Shown here one piece after another: positions 25,528-33,520 of a stretch of DNA of 62,164 nucleotides. Made by a program: the position numbers and the translations under genes. The stretch's first letter is position 1; every line of letters starts with the position of its first letter. The stretch covers positions 1 to 62,164 of the forward strand of contig JAAXHG010000091.1 in assembly GCA_012270995.1 (NCBI GenBank), written 5' to 3'. This DNA comes from Vicinamibacteraceae bacterium. Its GTDB lineage: Bacteria > Acidobacteriota > Thermoanaerobaculia > Multivoradales > Multivoraceae. The notes under the pieces are model-generated. The model was not told the origin of the DNA and did no database searches. It worked only from the letters and a program-made list of their open reading frames with translations.

Positions 25528-26429
25528 CGGGTTCTCCAGCCGACGATGGCCGCGACCGCGAGGCGACCCAGTCCGGCAAGGGCGTCCGCGCGGTTGCGGG
25601 CTCGCTGCGGGCAGCGAAGCGGGAGCAGCAGGACGCGGAGCAGCGCCGAGCCGGCCAGCACGGCGCGCAGCAGCAGAGCGGCGCCCAGGCCGTGGTGCTT
25701 GCGGGCGTACCGGTCCAGGTTGCCGTAGTAGGCGAGCAGGAAGGGGCCGTAGCCGAGGCGCGCTACGGAAGCGCCGAGGCCATGCCGGAACGTGGCGCCC
25801 GGCCAGTAACGGATCGTCGCGCCCCTCTCGCGGAGACGCCGTGCGAGGTCGACGTCCTCGAACCAGGCGGGCCAGAACTGCTCATCCATCCACCCGGCGG
25901 CATCGAAGGCGTTGCGTCGAAGCAGCAGGGCGCAGGCCGCGGGCTGCTCGACGGGCGATCCTGCCGGAGGTTCGCGCAACGCCCTGGGTTCGACGAAGCA
26001 GCAGTAGCCGAGCAGCGTGCGCAGGTCGGGCAGCCTGCGCAACTGCCAGCCCGCCTGCGAAGCACCGCCTTCGTCCACCAGCCGGGGCGCCAGGCCGCCC
26101 GCATCCCGGTGTTCCTCCATGCCCCGAACCAGGGATTCGAGCGCCCCGGACTCGGGGCGGGCGTCCGTGTTCAGAATCAGCAGCAGAGGTCCGGCGGACC
26201 TGGCCGCACCAAGGTTGACCGCGGCGGCAAAGCCCAGGTTGCGGTCGACGTCGAGGACGTCGACGTTCGTCCGATCAGCCACGAGAACGCCCAGGTTCTC
26301 AGCCGATCCGTTGTCGACCACGATCAGCTCGAACCGTTCGTCGCGGGGCCAGCTCTGGACGAGGAGCGCGACGTTGTCTTCGTCGTGCCAGTGCGGCGCC
26401 ACGGCGGTCAGGAGGGGAGGGCCGCTCAT
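25524..26429 (-). CDS. GT2 family glycosyltransferase
   Basis: This gene encodes 301 aa from an ATG overlapping the upstream stop (ATGA). GT2 landmarks are ELIVVDNGSAENLGVLV, NLGFAAAVNLGA, LLILNTDARPESGALES (DxD) and MDEQFWPAWFEDVDLARRLRERG (ED base; read in parts), the pattern of rhamnosyltransferase-like enzymes. It has a C-terminal hydrophobic stretch (ALLLRAVLAGSALLRVLLLPL) that may sit on the membrane. It lies between two other glycosyltransferase genes with 4-base overlaps on both sides. Confidence 0.88.
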   Translation of the reverse strand: MSGPPLLTAVAPHWHDEDNVALLVQSWPRDERFELIVVDNGSAENLGVLVADRTNVDVLDVDRNLGFAAAVNLGAARSAGPLLLILNTDARPESGALESLVRGMEEHRDAGGLAPRLVDEGGASQAGWQLRRLPDLRTLLGYCCFVEPRALREPPAGSPVEQPAACALLLRRNAFDAAGWMDEQFWPAWFEDVDLARRLRERGATIRYWPGATFRHGLGASVARLGYGPFLLAYYGNLDRYARKHHGLGAALLLRAVLAGSALLRVLLLPLRCPQRARNRADALAGLGRLAVAAIVGWRTR

Positions 26430-27574
26430 TGCAGGACTCCGTCGTCGGGTCCGCTGTTTCTTCCGGGGCCCGGGTCGACCGCGGGAACCCAGGTCGACTG
26501 CGGGCGGCCGAAACCGGCGAAGCGGGGCAGGAGCCGGACCGCGCGGCTCCACGCGAACAGGAGGTCGAGGAGACCGGGCCGCCGGGGATCGCCCGGCAAC
26601 TCGCCCTTTCCGCCCCGGAACAGATCGACCGCGTCCCGGAAGAGAAACCGCGGCAGCCGGAGCCAGAAGCTCCGGCCGAACCGCGCCGCCAGCACCAGCA
26701 GCCGATTGCAGTAGATCCGGCGAACGCGCAGCCGGGCGGCGCGTCGCCCCCGACTCGACAGCGCGCCGGCGTGTTGGATGCGCGCCACCCGCACCAGCAC
26801 CGCGCCGTATGACGCCCGGCGCAGCCGGTCGGCGAGTTCGACGTCCTCGTAGTAGCTGTCGAGCCGCTCGTTGAAGGGCCGGAGCTGTCCGCTTCCCGGG
26901 CTGACGTCGGCGAGCGCGTCGCGGCGATAGAGAGCAGCGGTCGCGGACACGCCGTACACGGGCGTCGGCGGGCCGTCCGGCGGCGGAGCGGTTGCGCCGC
27001 GGTCGACCTGGACCGCCTGCCAGCGGCTGTTCCAGGCCAGGCCGGCGCCGTCCGTCCGCACTTCCTCGTCGGGACCGGCCGGAAGCAGATTGATCCCTTG
27101 GGCCGCCGCGACCCGGAAGTTCGGGGAGGCCCTCGGGTCGGCTCCGGCAGAGGCGCGGAGCGCCTCCAGGAGCGTTTCCGTCCAACCGGTCTCCAGCACG
27201 GCGTCGTCGTTCACGAGCGCGATCCAGTTGCCCAGACTCGCGGCAATGCCGGCATTGGCCGCCCGGGCGAATCCCGCCGGTCGAGGGAACTGCACGAGCC
27301 GCGGCGCCCCGCCGAAGGCCGCGGGGTGATCGGCGGCCAGACGTTCCGCGAGCACGCGAAACGACGCTGGACCGTCGGCTCGCTGGTCCCGGTCGTTCAC
27401 CGGGCCGTGGGCGGCTGCGGACGGCTCCTGCCAGACGACGATGAGTTCGGCCGGAACGGCTGTCTCCGACGCGTCACGATAGATCGATTCCAGGCACTCC
27501 GCGAGATGGGGCGGCCCGCCCACCGTCGGAACGACGTAGGAGAGTGCCGGTGTCTCCGGCGATTCGGCGGTCAA
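26426..27574 (-). CDS. GT2 family glycosyltransferase
   Basis: This gene encodes 382 aa from a TTG at 27574 that overlaps the upstream membrane-protein stop (TTGA). GT2 landmarks are SYVVPTVGGPPHLAECLESI, GFARAANAGIAASLGNWIAL, VNDDAVLETGW (DxD-like) and NERLDSYYEDVELADRLRRA. It is longer than its neighbour because of insertions in the N-terminal half. I infer that it adds one sugar to the same glycan. The ORF remains open upstream, antisense to the membrane protein; that part is not coding. Confidence 0.85.
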   Translation of the reverse strand: MTAESPETPALSYVVPTVGGPPHLAECLESIYRDASETAVPAELIVVWQEPSAAAHGPVNDRDQRADGPASFRVLAERLAADHPAAFGGAPRLVQFPRPAGFARAANAGIAASLGNWIALVNDDAVLETGWTETLLEALRASAGADPRASPNFRVAAAQGINLLPAGPDEEVRTDGAGLAWNSRWQAVQVDRGATAPPPDGPPTPVYGVSATAALYRRDALADVSPGSGQLRPFNERLDSYYEDVELADRLRRASYGAVLVRVARIQHAGALSSRGRRAARLRVRRIYCNRLLVLAARFGRSFWLRLPRFLFRDAVDLFRGGKGELPGDPRRPGLLDLLFAWSRAVRLLPRFAGFGRPQSTWVPAVDPGPGRNSGPDDGVLQ

Positions 27575-29421
27575 GGTCCGGCGGCCCGGCCGATGTGCAG
27601 CGCGTGGAAGAGGATCACTTCGACCTCCGCCGGGAGGTCGGGATCGCGGACGAGGACCAGGTTGCCGAATCCGCAGAGTGGAGCTAGGTCGACCTCCGTC
27701 CGGTAGCGGGTGCCGAAGAATGGACCCTCGGGGCCGGTCGCGACCCAATGGAGCCAGGGTCCGTATCCCGCCGCAGTGCCGCTGTGGCGGGCCGACCATT
27801 CGCCGGTGTGATCGCCGTGGTTGAGATCGAGGAAGCGCTCGGTTCCGTCGGCGCCGATGCGGGCAACGGTCTGACCCACGGCGACGCCGCCGCCGTGGGC
27901 GACGGCCGTATCGAGCACGAGGGTCTCGCAGCCGCCCGCTTCCGCCGCCCATCGAGGCTGATCCTCGGTCAGTACCTGCCTCGGCGAACTGAGCAGCGTC
28001 TGCCGGGGCAGGAACGCGTCCCATGAGCCGAGCGCTGCCGACGTCAGCACGACGGCGCCTACCGCCAGCACGATGGCCCGGGGCGTCGGCGCTCTCTTGA
28101 CGATCGCTCCGACGCCGCGCCCGATGAGGACCAGAACGGCCAATCCGAGCCAGCGATCGAACGAGGTATCGAGGCCAAGCGCATCGAGTCGATCGTCGAG
28201 ATGCGCGGCCCTTAGCCATGGATAGGTGGCCGAGAGCGTGGCGAAAACGAGCAGGCTGCCCTGCCAGCAGAAGCCGAACACGGCCGCGTCACCGCGCAGG
28301 CCGATCCCCTGCCAGGGCCCGGCGGGGAGCGGGTCGTCGGCGGATGCGCCGCTCGGCCGCGCCGCGCTCAGAACGGTCCAAAGCGCGATAGCCGCCAGGA
28401 GGGCCTGCGGCGGCGACAGGAAGCGCAGGCCGGCGAGCGTCAACAGGGCGGCGGCGGCCACGGTGTGCAGGTCGCCCCGACCGACCAGGTTGGGCGCCGC
28501 GAGAAGGACCAGAGGCAATCCGGCGAGCGCCAGCGGCCAGGGTTCCGCCGCCGAGGGCGGCAGCGCCAGGGCCAGGCCGCCCGCCAGCACGAGGACGATG
28601 GCGAAGGCGAACCGGCGCCAGACGACGGCGGCCGCCATGGCTGCGAGCAGGACTCCGAACGGGGGTTCGCGGACGAGAACGAGTCCCTGAATCAGCATCA
28701 GGCCGAGCCCGAGCGCCGTTGCCGCGACCAACCAGCGCTCCTTGAGCGCGCGTGCGGCCGCGTCGGCGAGCGCCGCCGCGGCGAGCACCAGGACGACATT
28801 CGAGCGGACGCCGCCAGCGGCCAGGATCAGCGCGGCCGTTCCCGCCAGGGCCGGAGCACCCATGCGGGCGAACAGGGCGGTCAGAACGACCGCTGCCGCG
28901 GCCGGAATGCCGACGAGCACGACCAGCAGTCGCAGCGTCCCTCCGTCCAGGATCTCCGCCTGCCTCAGGAGCAGGTTGAGTCCGATCAGCGCCGCCAGCA
29001 GGGTGCCGCCGAGGTGGATGAGACGTGCCGGTTCGAGGGAACCGGGCGGCGACAGCAGATCGGCTCGATGGGCCAGCAGACGGTCGACGAGAAGCGCGGC
29101 GGGCCCAAGACAGAGCAGGGCCCCCACCGCGGTCGCGCGGCCCGGACCGTCTGGCGGTACGGCCGCGAACGCCACCACGGTCAGCACGGGCAGCGCCAAC
29201 GCCGCCGCGCTCAGCGGGCGACGGGCGGTGCCGGCAGCGGCGAGCAGGACCGCGGTCGCGACGAAGGCGAGGTAGCGTCCTTCGGCCGCCACCTGCGCAT
29301 CGCGGTCGAGCGACGCCAGGGAGTTCATCGCCAGCCCGGCCAGCAGGGGCGGCAGGGCGGCGAGCCAGGGCGGTGACGGCGACTCCGGACGGCTCGGTGT
29401 GAAACGGGATTCAGTCGTCAT
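27571..29421 (-). CDS. Polytopic membrane protein of the glycan cluster
   Basis: This protein has about 616 aa (ATG 29421; an in-frame ATG at 29433 is also possible). Twelve or more hydrophobic helices run through residue about 470, followed by a soluble C-terminal domain of about 140 aa with a Cys pair (GGCETLVLD and LCGFGNLV). The architecture resembles Wzy-like polymerases or GT-C enzymes with a periplasmic tail, but I cannot see diagnostic motifs. As first gene of the cluster, divergent from serS by about 120 bases, a glycan export, polymerisation or transfer role is inferred. Confidence 0.6.
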   Translation of the reverse strand: MTTESRFTPSRPESPSPPWLAALPPLLAGLAMNSLASLDRDAQVAAEGRYLAFVATAVLLAAAGTARRPLSAAALALPVLTVVAFAAVPPDGPGRATAVGALLCLGPAALLVDRLLAHRADLLSPPGSLEPARLIHLGGTLLAALIGLNLLLRQAEILDGGTLRLLVVLVGIPAAAAVVLTALFARMGAPALAGTAALILAAGGVRSNVVLVLAAAALADAAARALKERWLVAATALGLGLMLIQGLVLVREPPFGVLLAAMAAAVVWRRFAFAIVLVLAGGLALALPPSAAEPWPLALAGLPLVLLAAPNLVGRGDLHTVAAAALLTLAGLRFLSPPQALLAAIALWTVLSAARPSGASADDPLPAGPWQGIGLRGDAAVFGFCWQGSLLVFATLSATYPWLRAAHLDDRLDALGLDTSFDRWLGLAVLVLIGRGVGAIVKRAPTPRAIVLAVGAVVLTSAALGSWDAFLPRQTLLSSPRQVLTEDQPRWAAEAGGCETLVLDTAVAHGGGVAVGQTVARIGADGTERFLDLNHGDHTGEWSARHSGTAAGYGPWLHWVATGPEGPFFGTRYRTEVDLAPLCGFGNLVLVRDPDLPAEVEVILFHALHIGRAAGP

Positions 29422-29542
29422 GGGAGCCACCATTGCCGCGACAGGCAGCGTTGGGGGAATGCCGCCGCCACTCCGTCGCGCTCATCGTCGGCGGCGCGCC
29501 GTCCTTGCCGTCGAGGGCAAACGTTGGAAGACTGCGACCGCC

Positions 29543-30835
29543 ATGTTGCCCCGGGAAATGCTCAGAAGCGAGCCTCGGCGAGTTGCCGCCGCCATCGAAG
29601 CGCGCGGCGTCGATGCGGTGCTGGTGGACCAGTGGACGACCAGCGACCGTCGCCGCCGTGAAGCGCTGACGGAACTGGAGGAACTCCGTCACCGTCGTCG
29701 GTTGGCTGGTCGCGAGATTGGCAAGCTCAAGGCTCAGGGCAAGGCGAAGGAAGAAGATGCCGCCAGACGCATTCTAGAGATGACGGCGCTCAAGGCACGC
29801 ATCGAGGGCCTCGAAGATGTCGTGGCCCAGGCTGAGGAGCAGCTCCGCGAAACGGAACTCAGGGTGCCGAACATCGCCCACGACACGGTACCGGTTGGCA
29901 GCGACGAGTCGGCGAACCGCGTCGAGCGGGTCGTCGGCGAACGGACGGAGTTCGACTTCGAGCCGAAGGCGCACTGGGACCTCGGGCCGGAACTGGGGAT
30001 TCTCGACTTCGAACGGGGCGCCAAGCTGGCCGGCGCCCGCTTCGTCACCTATCTCGGCTGGGGCGCCCGCCTGGAGCGCGCGCTCGGCGCCTTCATGCTC
30101 GACCTGCACACCGAGGAGCATGGCTACACGGAGGTTCTGCCCCCCTATCTGGTCAAGCGCGAGTGCCTGTTCGGGAGCGGCCAGTTGCCGAAGTTCGAGG
30201 AGGATCTGTTCCATGTCCAGCCCGATTCGCGCTACCTGATCCCGACCGGCGAGGTGCCGCTGGTCAACCTGCATGCCGACGAGGTGCTCGACGAAGACCG
30301 GTTGCCCCTGCGCTACGCGGCGCTCACGCCGTGCTTCCGCGCCGAGGCCGGCTCGTACGGACGCGACGTGCGCGGCCTGATCCGCCAGCACCAGTTCCAC
30401 AAGGTCGAACTGGTGCAGTTGACGACTCCTGAGGCCAGCTTCGACGCTCTGGAGCAACTGACGGGTCACGCCGAGCGGGTGCTCCAGCGATTGGAGCTGC
30501 CCTACCGGGTCGTGTGCTTGAGCACGGGCGACATGGGCTTCGCCATGGCGAAAACGTACGACCTCGAAGTCTGGCTTCCCGGCCAGCAGGCGTACCGGGA
30601 GATCTCCTCCTGCAGCAACGCCGAGGCGTTCCAGGCGCGGCGGGTGCATACCCGCTTCCGCCCGAGGGAGGGCGGCGCCCCGCGCTACGTCCATACGCTC
30701 AACGGTTCCGGACTGGCGATCGGGCGGACGCTGATCGCCCTGCTCGAGAACTACCAGACGGCTTCGGGGTCCGTACGCATTCCGGCGACGCTCCGGCCGT
30801 ACGTCGCCGGCGTCGAGGAGGTCCCGGCCGGATAG
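29543..30835 (+). CDS. serS: Seryl-tRNA synthetase
   Basis: This gene encodes 430 aa. The start at 29543 gives [22 protein letters not shown], matching the SerRS N-terminal domain; the ORF extends further but not homologously. The long antiparallel coiled-coil arm spans about residues 30-110. Class II motifs follow: [48 protein letters not shown] (motif 2) and [22 protein letters not shown] (motif 3; each read in parts). It charges tRNA-Ser and tRNA-Sec. A tRNA-Ser gene lies 45 bases downstream. Confidence 0.96.
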   Translation: MLPREMLRSEPRRVAAAIEARGVDAVLVDQWTTSDRRRREALTELEELRHRRRLAGREIGKLKAQGKAKEEDAARRILEMTALKARIEGLEDVVAQAEEQLRETELRVPNIAHDTVPVGSDESANRVERVVGERTEFDFEPKAHWDLGPELGILDFERGAKLAGARFVTYLGWGARLERALGAFMLDLHTEEHGYTEVLPPYLVKRECLFGSGQLPKFEEDLFHVQPDSRYLIPTGEVPLVNLHADEVLDEDRLPLRYAALTPCFRAEAGSYGRDVRGLIRQHQFHKVELVQLTTPEASFDALEQLTGHAERVLQRLELPYRVVCLSTGDMGFAMAKTYDLEVWLPGQQAYREISSCSNAEAFQARRVHTRFRPREGGAPRYVHTLNGSGLAIGRTLIALLENYQTASGSVRIPATLRPYVAGVEEVPAG

Positions 30836-30880
30836 CCTAGGAGATCGTCGCTTCGGCGCGCGATGGTCGCCGGTTCGTTC

Positions 30881-30970
30881 GGAGGGGTGGCTGAGTGGTC
30901 GAAAGCACCGGTCTTGAAAACCGGCGTGGATGAGAGTCCACCGTGGGTTCGAATCCCACCCCCTCCGCCA
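30881..30970 (+). tRNA. tRNA-Ser (UGA)
   Basis: This is a 90-base class II tRNA. Acceptor GGAGGGG pairs with CCCCTCC. The anticodon loop CTTGAAA carries TGA, there is a long variable arm, the T-loop is TTCGAAT, and the CCA is encoded. It follows its cognate synthetase gene serS directly. A short GC hairpin (30973-30986) follows without a T-run. Confidence 0.96.
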
Positions 30971-31015
30971 TTGCCCCTGGCGGGGCGCCCGGTGCCTGGT
31001 CTTCCCGGGAAGGGC

Positions 31016-31045
31016 TTGACAACAGCCTTGGTGGCGGAGTAGCGT
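31016..31045 (+). promoter_or_regulatory. Sigma70-like promoter for the secreted-protein leader
   Basis: A consensus -35, TTGACA (31016-31021), is followed after 18 bases by TAGCGT (31040-31045) as a weak -10. It is the clearest TTGACA-type -35 found before a gene in the window. It would start a transcript with a leader of roughly 280 bases before the GTG at 31329. Confidence 0.45.
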
Positions 31046-31328
31046 GCGCTGCACGACGGGTTCAGCGCGATAGTTCCGTTCGATCCTCCGCTTCGTTGGA
31101 GCCTCTGAGCGGCATTGCGGGATGAGCCTGCGAATCCCGAGCAATGACAGCACGGCACTTTTTTTCCTGGAGGTGATGCGAGCCCGAACAGGCCGCCCGG
31201 CGGATGTTCCGCCGGAGTAGTCGAGCAACAGTCCAGTTGGGCGGGAGGTCCTCTCGTTCCAGCTTGAACAGGGGCGAACTGCCCCAATCTTGTACCGGCG
31301 CGGAGCCGCCGGACAAAAGGAGAAACAA
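31046..31328 (+). promoter_or_regulatory. Structured 5' leader of the secreted-protein gene
   Basis: This stretch holds no sizeable gene but has ordered structure. Hairpin 1 is at 31113-31146 (CATTGC/GCAATG plus GGGAT/ATCCC with a 2-base bulge). A T-run at 31159-31165 follows it. Next is a near-perfect Shine-Dalgarno region GGAGGTGA (31169-31176) and a 14-codon ORF. Hairpin 2 is CCGGCGG/CCGCCGG at 31197-31215. Hairpin 3 is GGGGC/GCCCC at 31271-31285, and hairpin 4 is CCGGCG/CGCCGG at 31295-31312. AAAAGGAG then leads to the GTG start. It could be an attenuator, a stability element or a ligand-sensing leader. No known riboswitch was recognised. Confidence 0.45.
31176..31220 (+). CDS. Possible leader peptide (14 codons)
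   Basis: An ATG immediately after GGAGGTG opens a frame reading MRARTGRPADVPPE before TAG. The ORF covers hairpin 2 of the leader, so ribosomes on it would melt that stem. The spacing between Shine-Dalgarno and ATG is very short (2-3 bases), which weakens the case. Arg-rich composition would fit stalling-type leader peptides, but this is inference. Confidence 0.25.
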   Translation: MRARTGRPADVPPE

Positions 31329-32357
31329 GTGAAGAACTACGTCATGGCCTTGGTCATGATTCTCGCGGCTTCCGGCCTCGCCTTCGGCCAGGTCACCGTG
31401 GAGCCCGCCTGCGAGGGTTCGTGCTACGTCGCCCCGTACTTCGTCGGGAACGGCGGGTTCGTCGGGGAGCAGAACATGGAGGACGACGAGGACACCATGG
31501 ACGAGGACGAGGGGGCGGTGACCTTCGTCGTCACCTGCGGCAACGTCACCACGACCGGGACGGCCGCAGCGGACGACGCCGGCATCGTCCGCCAGGTTTT
31601 CAACGAAGATAACGGCCTCGCCTGCGGGGAGGAAGACGGCGAGATCGAGATCAGCAACCTGAAGCCGGGCGGCTGGTACTGGATCGATGACGACACGAGC
31701 AGCGCCGTCTCGGCTCTCGTGAGCACGGACGTCCTCGAGAACGCTCAGACCACGCCGACCGATCCCGGCGGCGTGACGATCTCGACGATGGGGAAGGACG
31801 GCGCCGCTTCGTTCGTCAAGCACGAGCCGAGCGGCCGCGTGGGGATCATTCCTCACATCCTGCCGACGGTGCCGCTGCCCATGTGCACTTCCGCAGCCGG
31901 CGGGGACAACAACTGCGTGGTCAATGCTTCTTACAGCATTGCTCTCAAGGACGGTGCCGACAAAGCCGTGGGCGGCTCGGTGACGCGCGGCGAGGCTGCC
32001 ATCGTGGTCACGCCCAGTGTCGCTCCAACGGGTAACCTGAGGGACGGCGAGGGCGTGACGTTTTCCGCCGTGGTCGCGACCGGTCACGGAATCACCGTTG
32101 CTTCCGGGGTAGTCACCATTGCGGACGCTGACCCGACCAACGACAAGGATCGCTGTCATGCCGACAACATCGACCGGGACACCCCGATCAAGGTCACGGT
32201 GAGCGCCGACGCGACGAACGCGATGAACTACGTCCCCGCACCGGGTGCCGGAGACCTCAAGGCCGTGTCGTTCCTGGTCGTGTGCCCCGCCGTTGCGGCG
32301 GCGTCCACCCAGGGCGTGGAACTCGTTCCCGAGAACCCGTTCCCGACGGGCCGCTAG
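31329..32357 (+). CDS. Secreted acidic Cys-rich protein, unknown function
   Basis: This gene encodes 342 aa from a GTG with AAAAGGAG 8-14 bases upstream; the stronger in-frame signal peptide fixes the start. Signal peptide MKNYVMALVMILAASGLAFG is followed by a likely cut near AFGQ. The mature part has no membrane helix and nine Cys, two of them in CEGSC. A very acidic segment is present (EDDEDTMDEDEGA), and long Thr/Ala/Val/Gly stretches suggest beta-strands. I do not recognise the family. The strong ribosome site, structured leader and powerful terminator suggest high, controlled expression, perhaps as a surface or matrix protein. It is a single-gene transcription unit. Confidence 0.8.
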   Translation: MKNYVMALVMILAASGLAFGQVTVEPACEGSCYVAPYFVGNGGFVGEQNMEDDEDTMDEDEGAVTFVVTCGNVTTTGTAAADDAGIVRQVFNEDNGLACGEEDGEIEISNLKPGGWYWIDDDTSSAVSALVSTDVLENAQTTPTDPGGVTISTMGKDGAASFVKHEPSGRVGIIPHILPTVPLPMCTSAAGGDNNCVVNASYSIALKDGADKAVGGSVTRGEAAIVVTPSVAPTGNLRDGEGVTFSAVVATGHGITVASGVVTIADADPTNDKDRCHADNIDRDTPIKVTVSADATNAMNYVPAPGAGDLKAVSFLVVCPAVAAASTQGVELVPENPFPTGR

Positions 32358-32436
32358 AGGAGGAATACGAGGCAGAACGAAATCCTGAGTGGCGACTTGC
32401 GCTAAACCCGCTCTTTTCGTCGCTGCCTACCTTCGC

Positions 32437-32472
32437 GGGCGGCAGGCCGGTCAAACGGCCTGCCGCCCTTTT
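32437..32472 (+). terminator. Strong intrinsic terminator
   Basis: A perfect 13-bp stem (32437-32449 with 32556-like partner at 32456-32468; GGGCGGCAGGCCG pairs with CGGCCTGCCGCCC) has a 6-base loop and is followed by TTTTCTC. It lies 80 bases after the stop of the secreted-protein gene. It is the clearest Rho-independent terminator in the window. Confidence 0.92.
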
Positions 32473-32538
32473 CTCTTGTGATCGCCGCCCGCGGCGCCGT
32501 TCGCCCGGCCGCGATCGCCCCCTCATCGAGGAGCCGTC

Positions 32539-33450
32539 GTGCCTCAGAGTCCTACCGATTCCTGGCGGGCCGAGATTCGCGCCGAGTTCGCCAACCTGGA
32601 GGAGATCGCCCTGGCGACCAAGCCGGCGTCCGGCGATCTTCCCGAGCTGCGTGGCGTGGACATCGACGGCATCTCGATGCCACTTCGGCAAGCAATCGGC
32701 GGCGACCACCTGATCTACCTCGACTTCAAGCAGCGGTACGACCTGGAGCGCCGCATCCGGGAGGCGGAGGCGGCCGGCAACGCGCGGGTCATCGCGGGCC
32801 TGCGGCAGTCCCAGCAGCGCGCGGCCGTGCTCGTCGCCGACGTCTCCGGCCACAAGGCGACGGACGCCCTGGTGGCGGCGATGCTGCATCAGGCGTTTCT
32901 GCTCGGAGCGTACTACGAACTTGACCTGTTCGGCGAGATCACGACCCGCCTCTTCGAGCACATCAACCAGCGCTTCTACAAGTCGACCACGCTGAACAAG
33001 TACCTGACCATGCTCTACGGCGAAGTCTCGGAGCAGGGCAGGTTCCGCTTCTTCTCGGCGGGGCATCCGGCGCCGTTGCTCTTCGCGGGTCGGCCGGGCC
33101 GCGTCGAGCACCTCCGCGAGGATCAACTGGTTCGCTTCCCGCCGGTGGGCATGTTCGCCTCGAACGCCTACATGGACGAACTCGTCGACCCGGGCCCCCT
33201 CGGCTACAAGCGCCCGTACGAGGTCAGCGAGGTCGACCTGCTCGAGGCGGGGGACCTGCTGCTCCTGTACACGGACGGCTTCGCCGAGCACGGCGAGGAG
33301 CGCTACGTCGCGGAGCGGGCGGAGCCGCTCCTGGAGACCGTGCGCGGTCTGCGCGCGAGCGAGATTTGCGAGCATCTGCGGGATGACCTGCTGGCTTTCG
33401 CTCCGCCCGAAGACGACATCAGCTTCGTGGTGATCAAGAAGACGGAGTAG
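32539..33450 (+). CDS. SpoIIE/RsbU-type PP2C phosphatase
   Basis: This gene encodes 303 aa from a GTG with GAGGAG upstream. PPM/SpoIIE landmarks are AIGGDHLIYLDF, VLVADVSGHKATDALVAAM (metal Asp; the usual HG is HK), FRFFSAGHPAPLLF, LLLYTDGFAEHGEE and PPEDDISFVVI at the end. Such Mn-dependent phosphatases act on anti-anti-sigma factors in partner-switching pathways. No sensor domain, kinase or STAS gene is adjacent, so the target is unknown. It has about 90 residues before the first metal motif, with no membrane helix. Confidence 0.85.
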   Translation: MPQSPTDSWRAEIRAEFANLEEIALATKPASGDLPELRGVDIDGISMPLRQAIGGDHLIYLDFKQRYDLERRIREAEAAGNARVIAGLRQSQQRAAVLVADVSGHKATDALVAAMLHQAFLLGAYYELDLFGEITTRLFEHINQRFYKSTTLNKYLTMLYGEVSEQGRFRFFSAGHPAPLLFAGRPGRVEHLREDQLVRFPPVGMFASNAYMDELVDPGPLGYKRPYEVSEVDLLEAGDLLLLYTDGFAEHGEERYVAERAEPLLETVRGLRASEICEHLRDDLLAFAPPEDDISFVVIKKTE

Positions 33451-33480
33451 CACGCCGGCCCATCGACCGTCTTGCCCCGC

Positions 33481-33486
33481 TATCGT
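33481..33486 (+). promoter_or_regulatory. Candidate -10 box (GCTATCGT)
   Basis: TATCGT, preceded by GC, lies 34 bases before the ATG of the DUF3604 gene at 33521. It follows the GCTANNNT pattern seen elsewhere. Confidence 0.35.
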
Positions 33487-33520
33487 AGAAACCTGCACCT
33501 ACGCCAGGAGGTCCCCCAAA

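Noticed and set aside
24241..25728. 495-aa frame opposite the GT2-GT4 gene
   Set aside because: Same reason: the coding strand is supported by two intact glycosyltransferase domains.
30973..30986. GCCCC/GGGGC hairpin after tRNA-Ser as terminator
   Set aside because: Short stem and no T-run.
31264..31332. Second upstream ORF (TTG at 31264) ending AAGTGA, overlapping the GTG start of the secreted protein
   Set aside because: The GGGAGG ribosome site is about 15 bases from the TTG, too far; kept only as a remote option.
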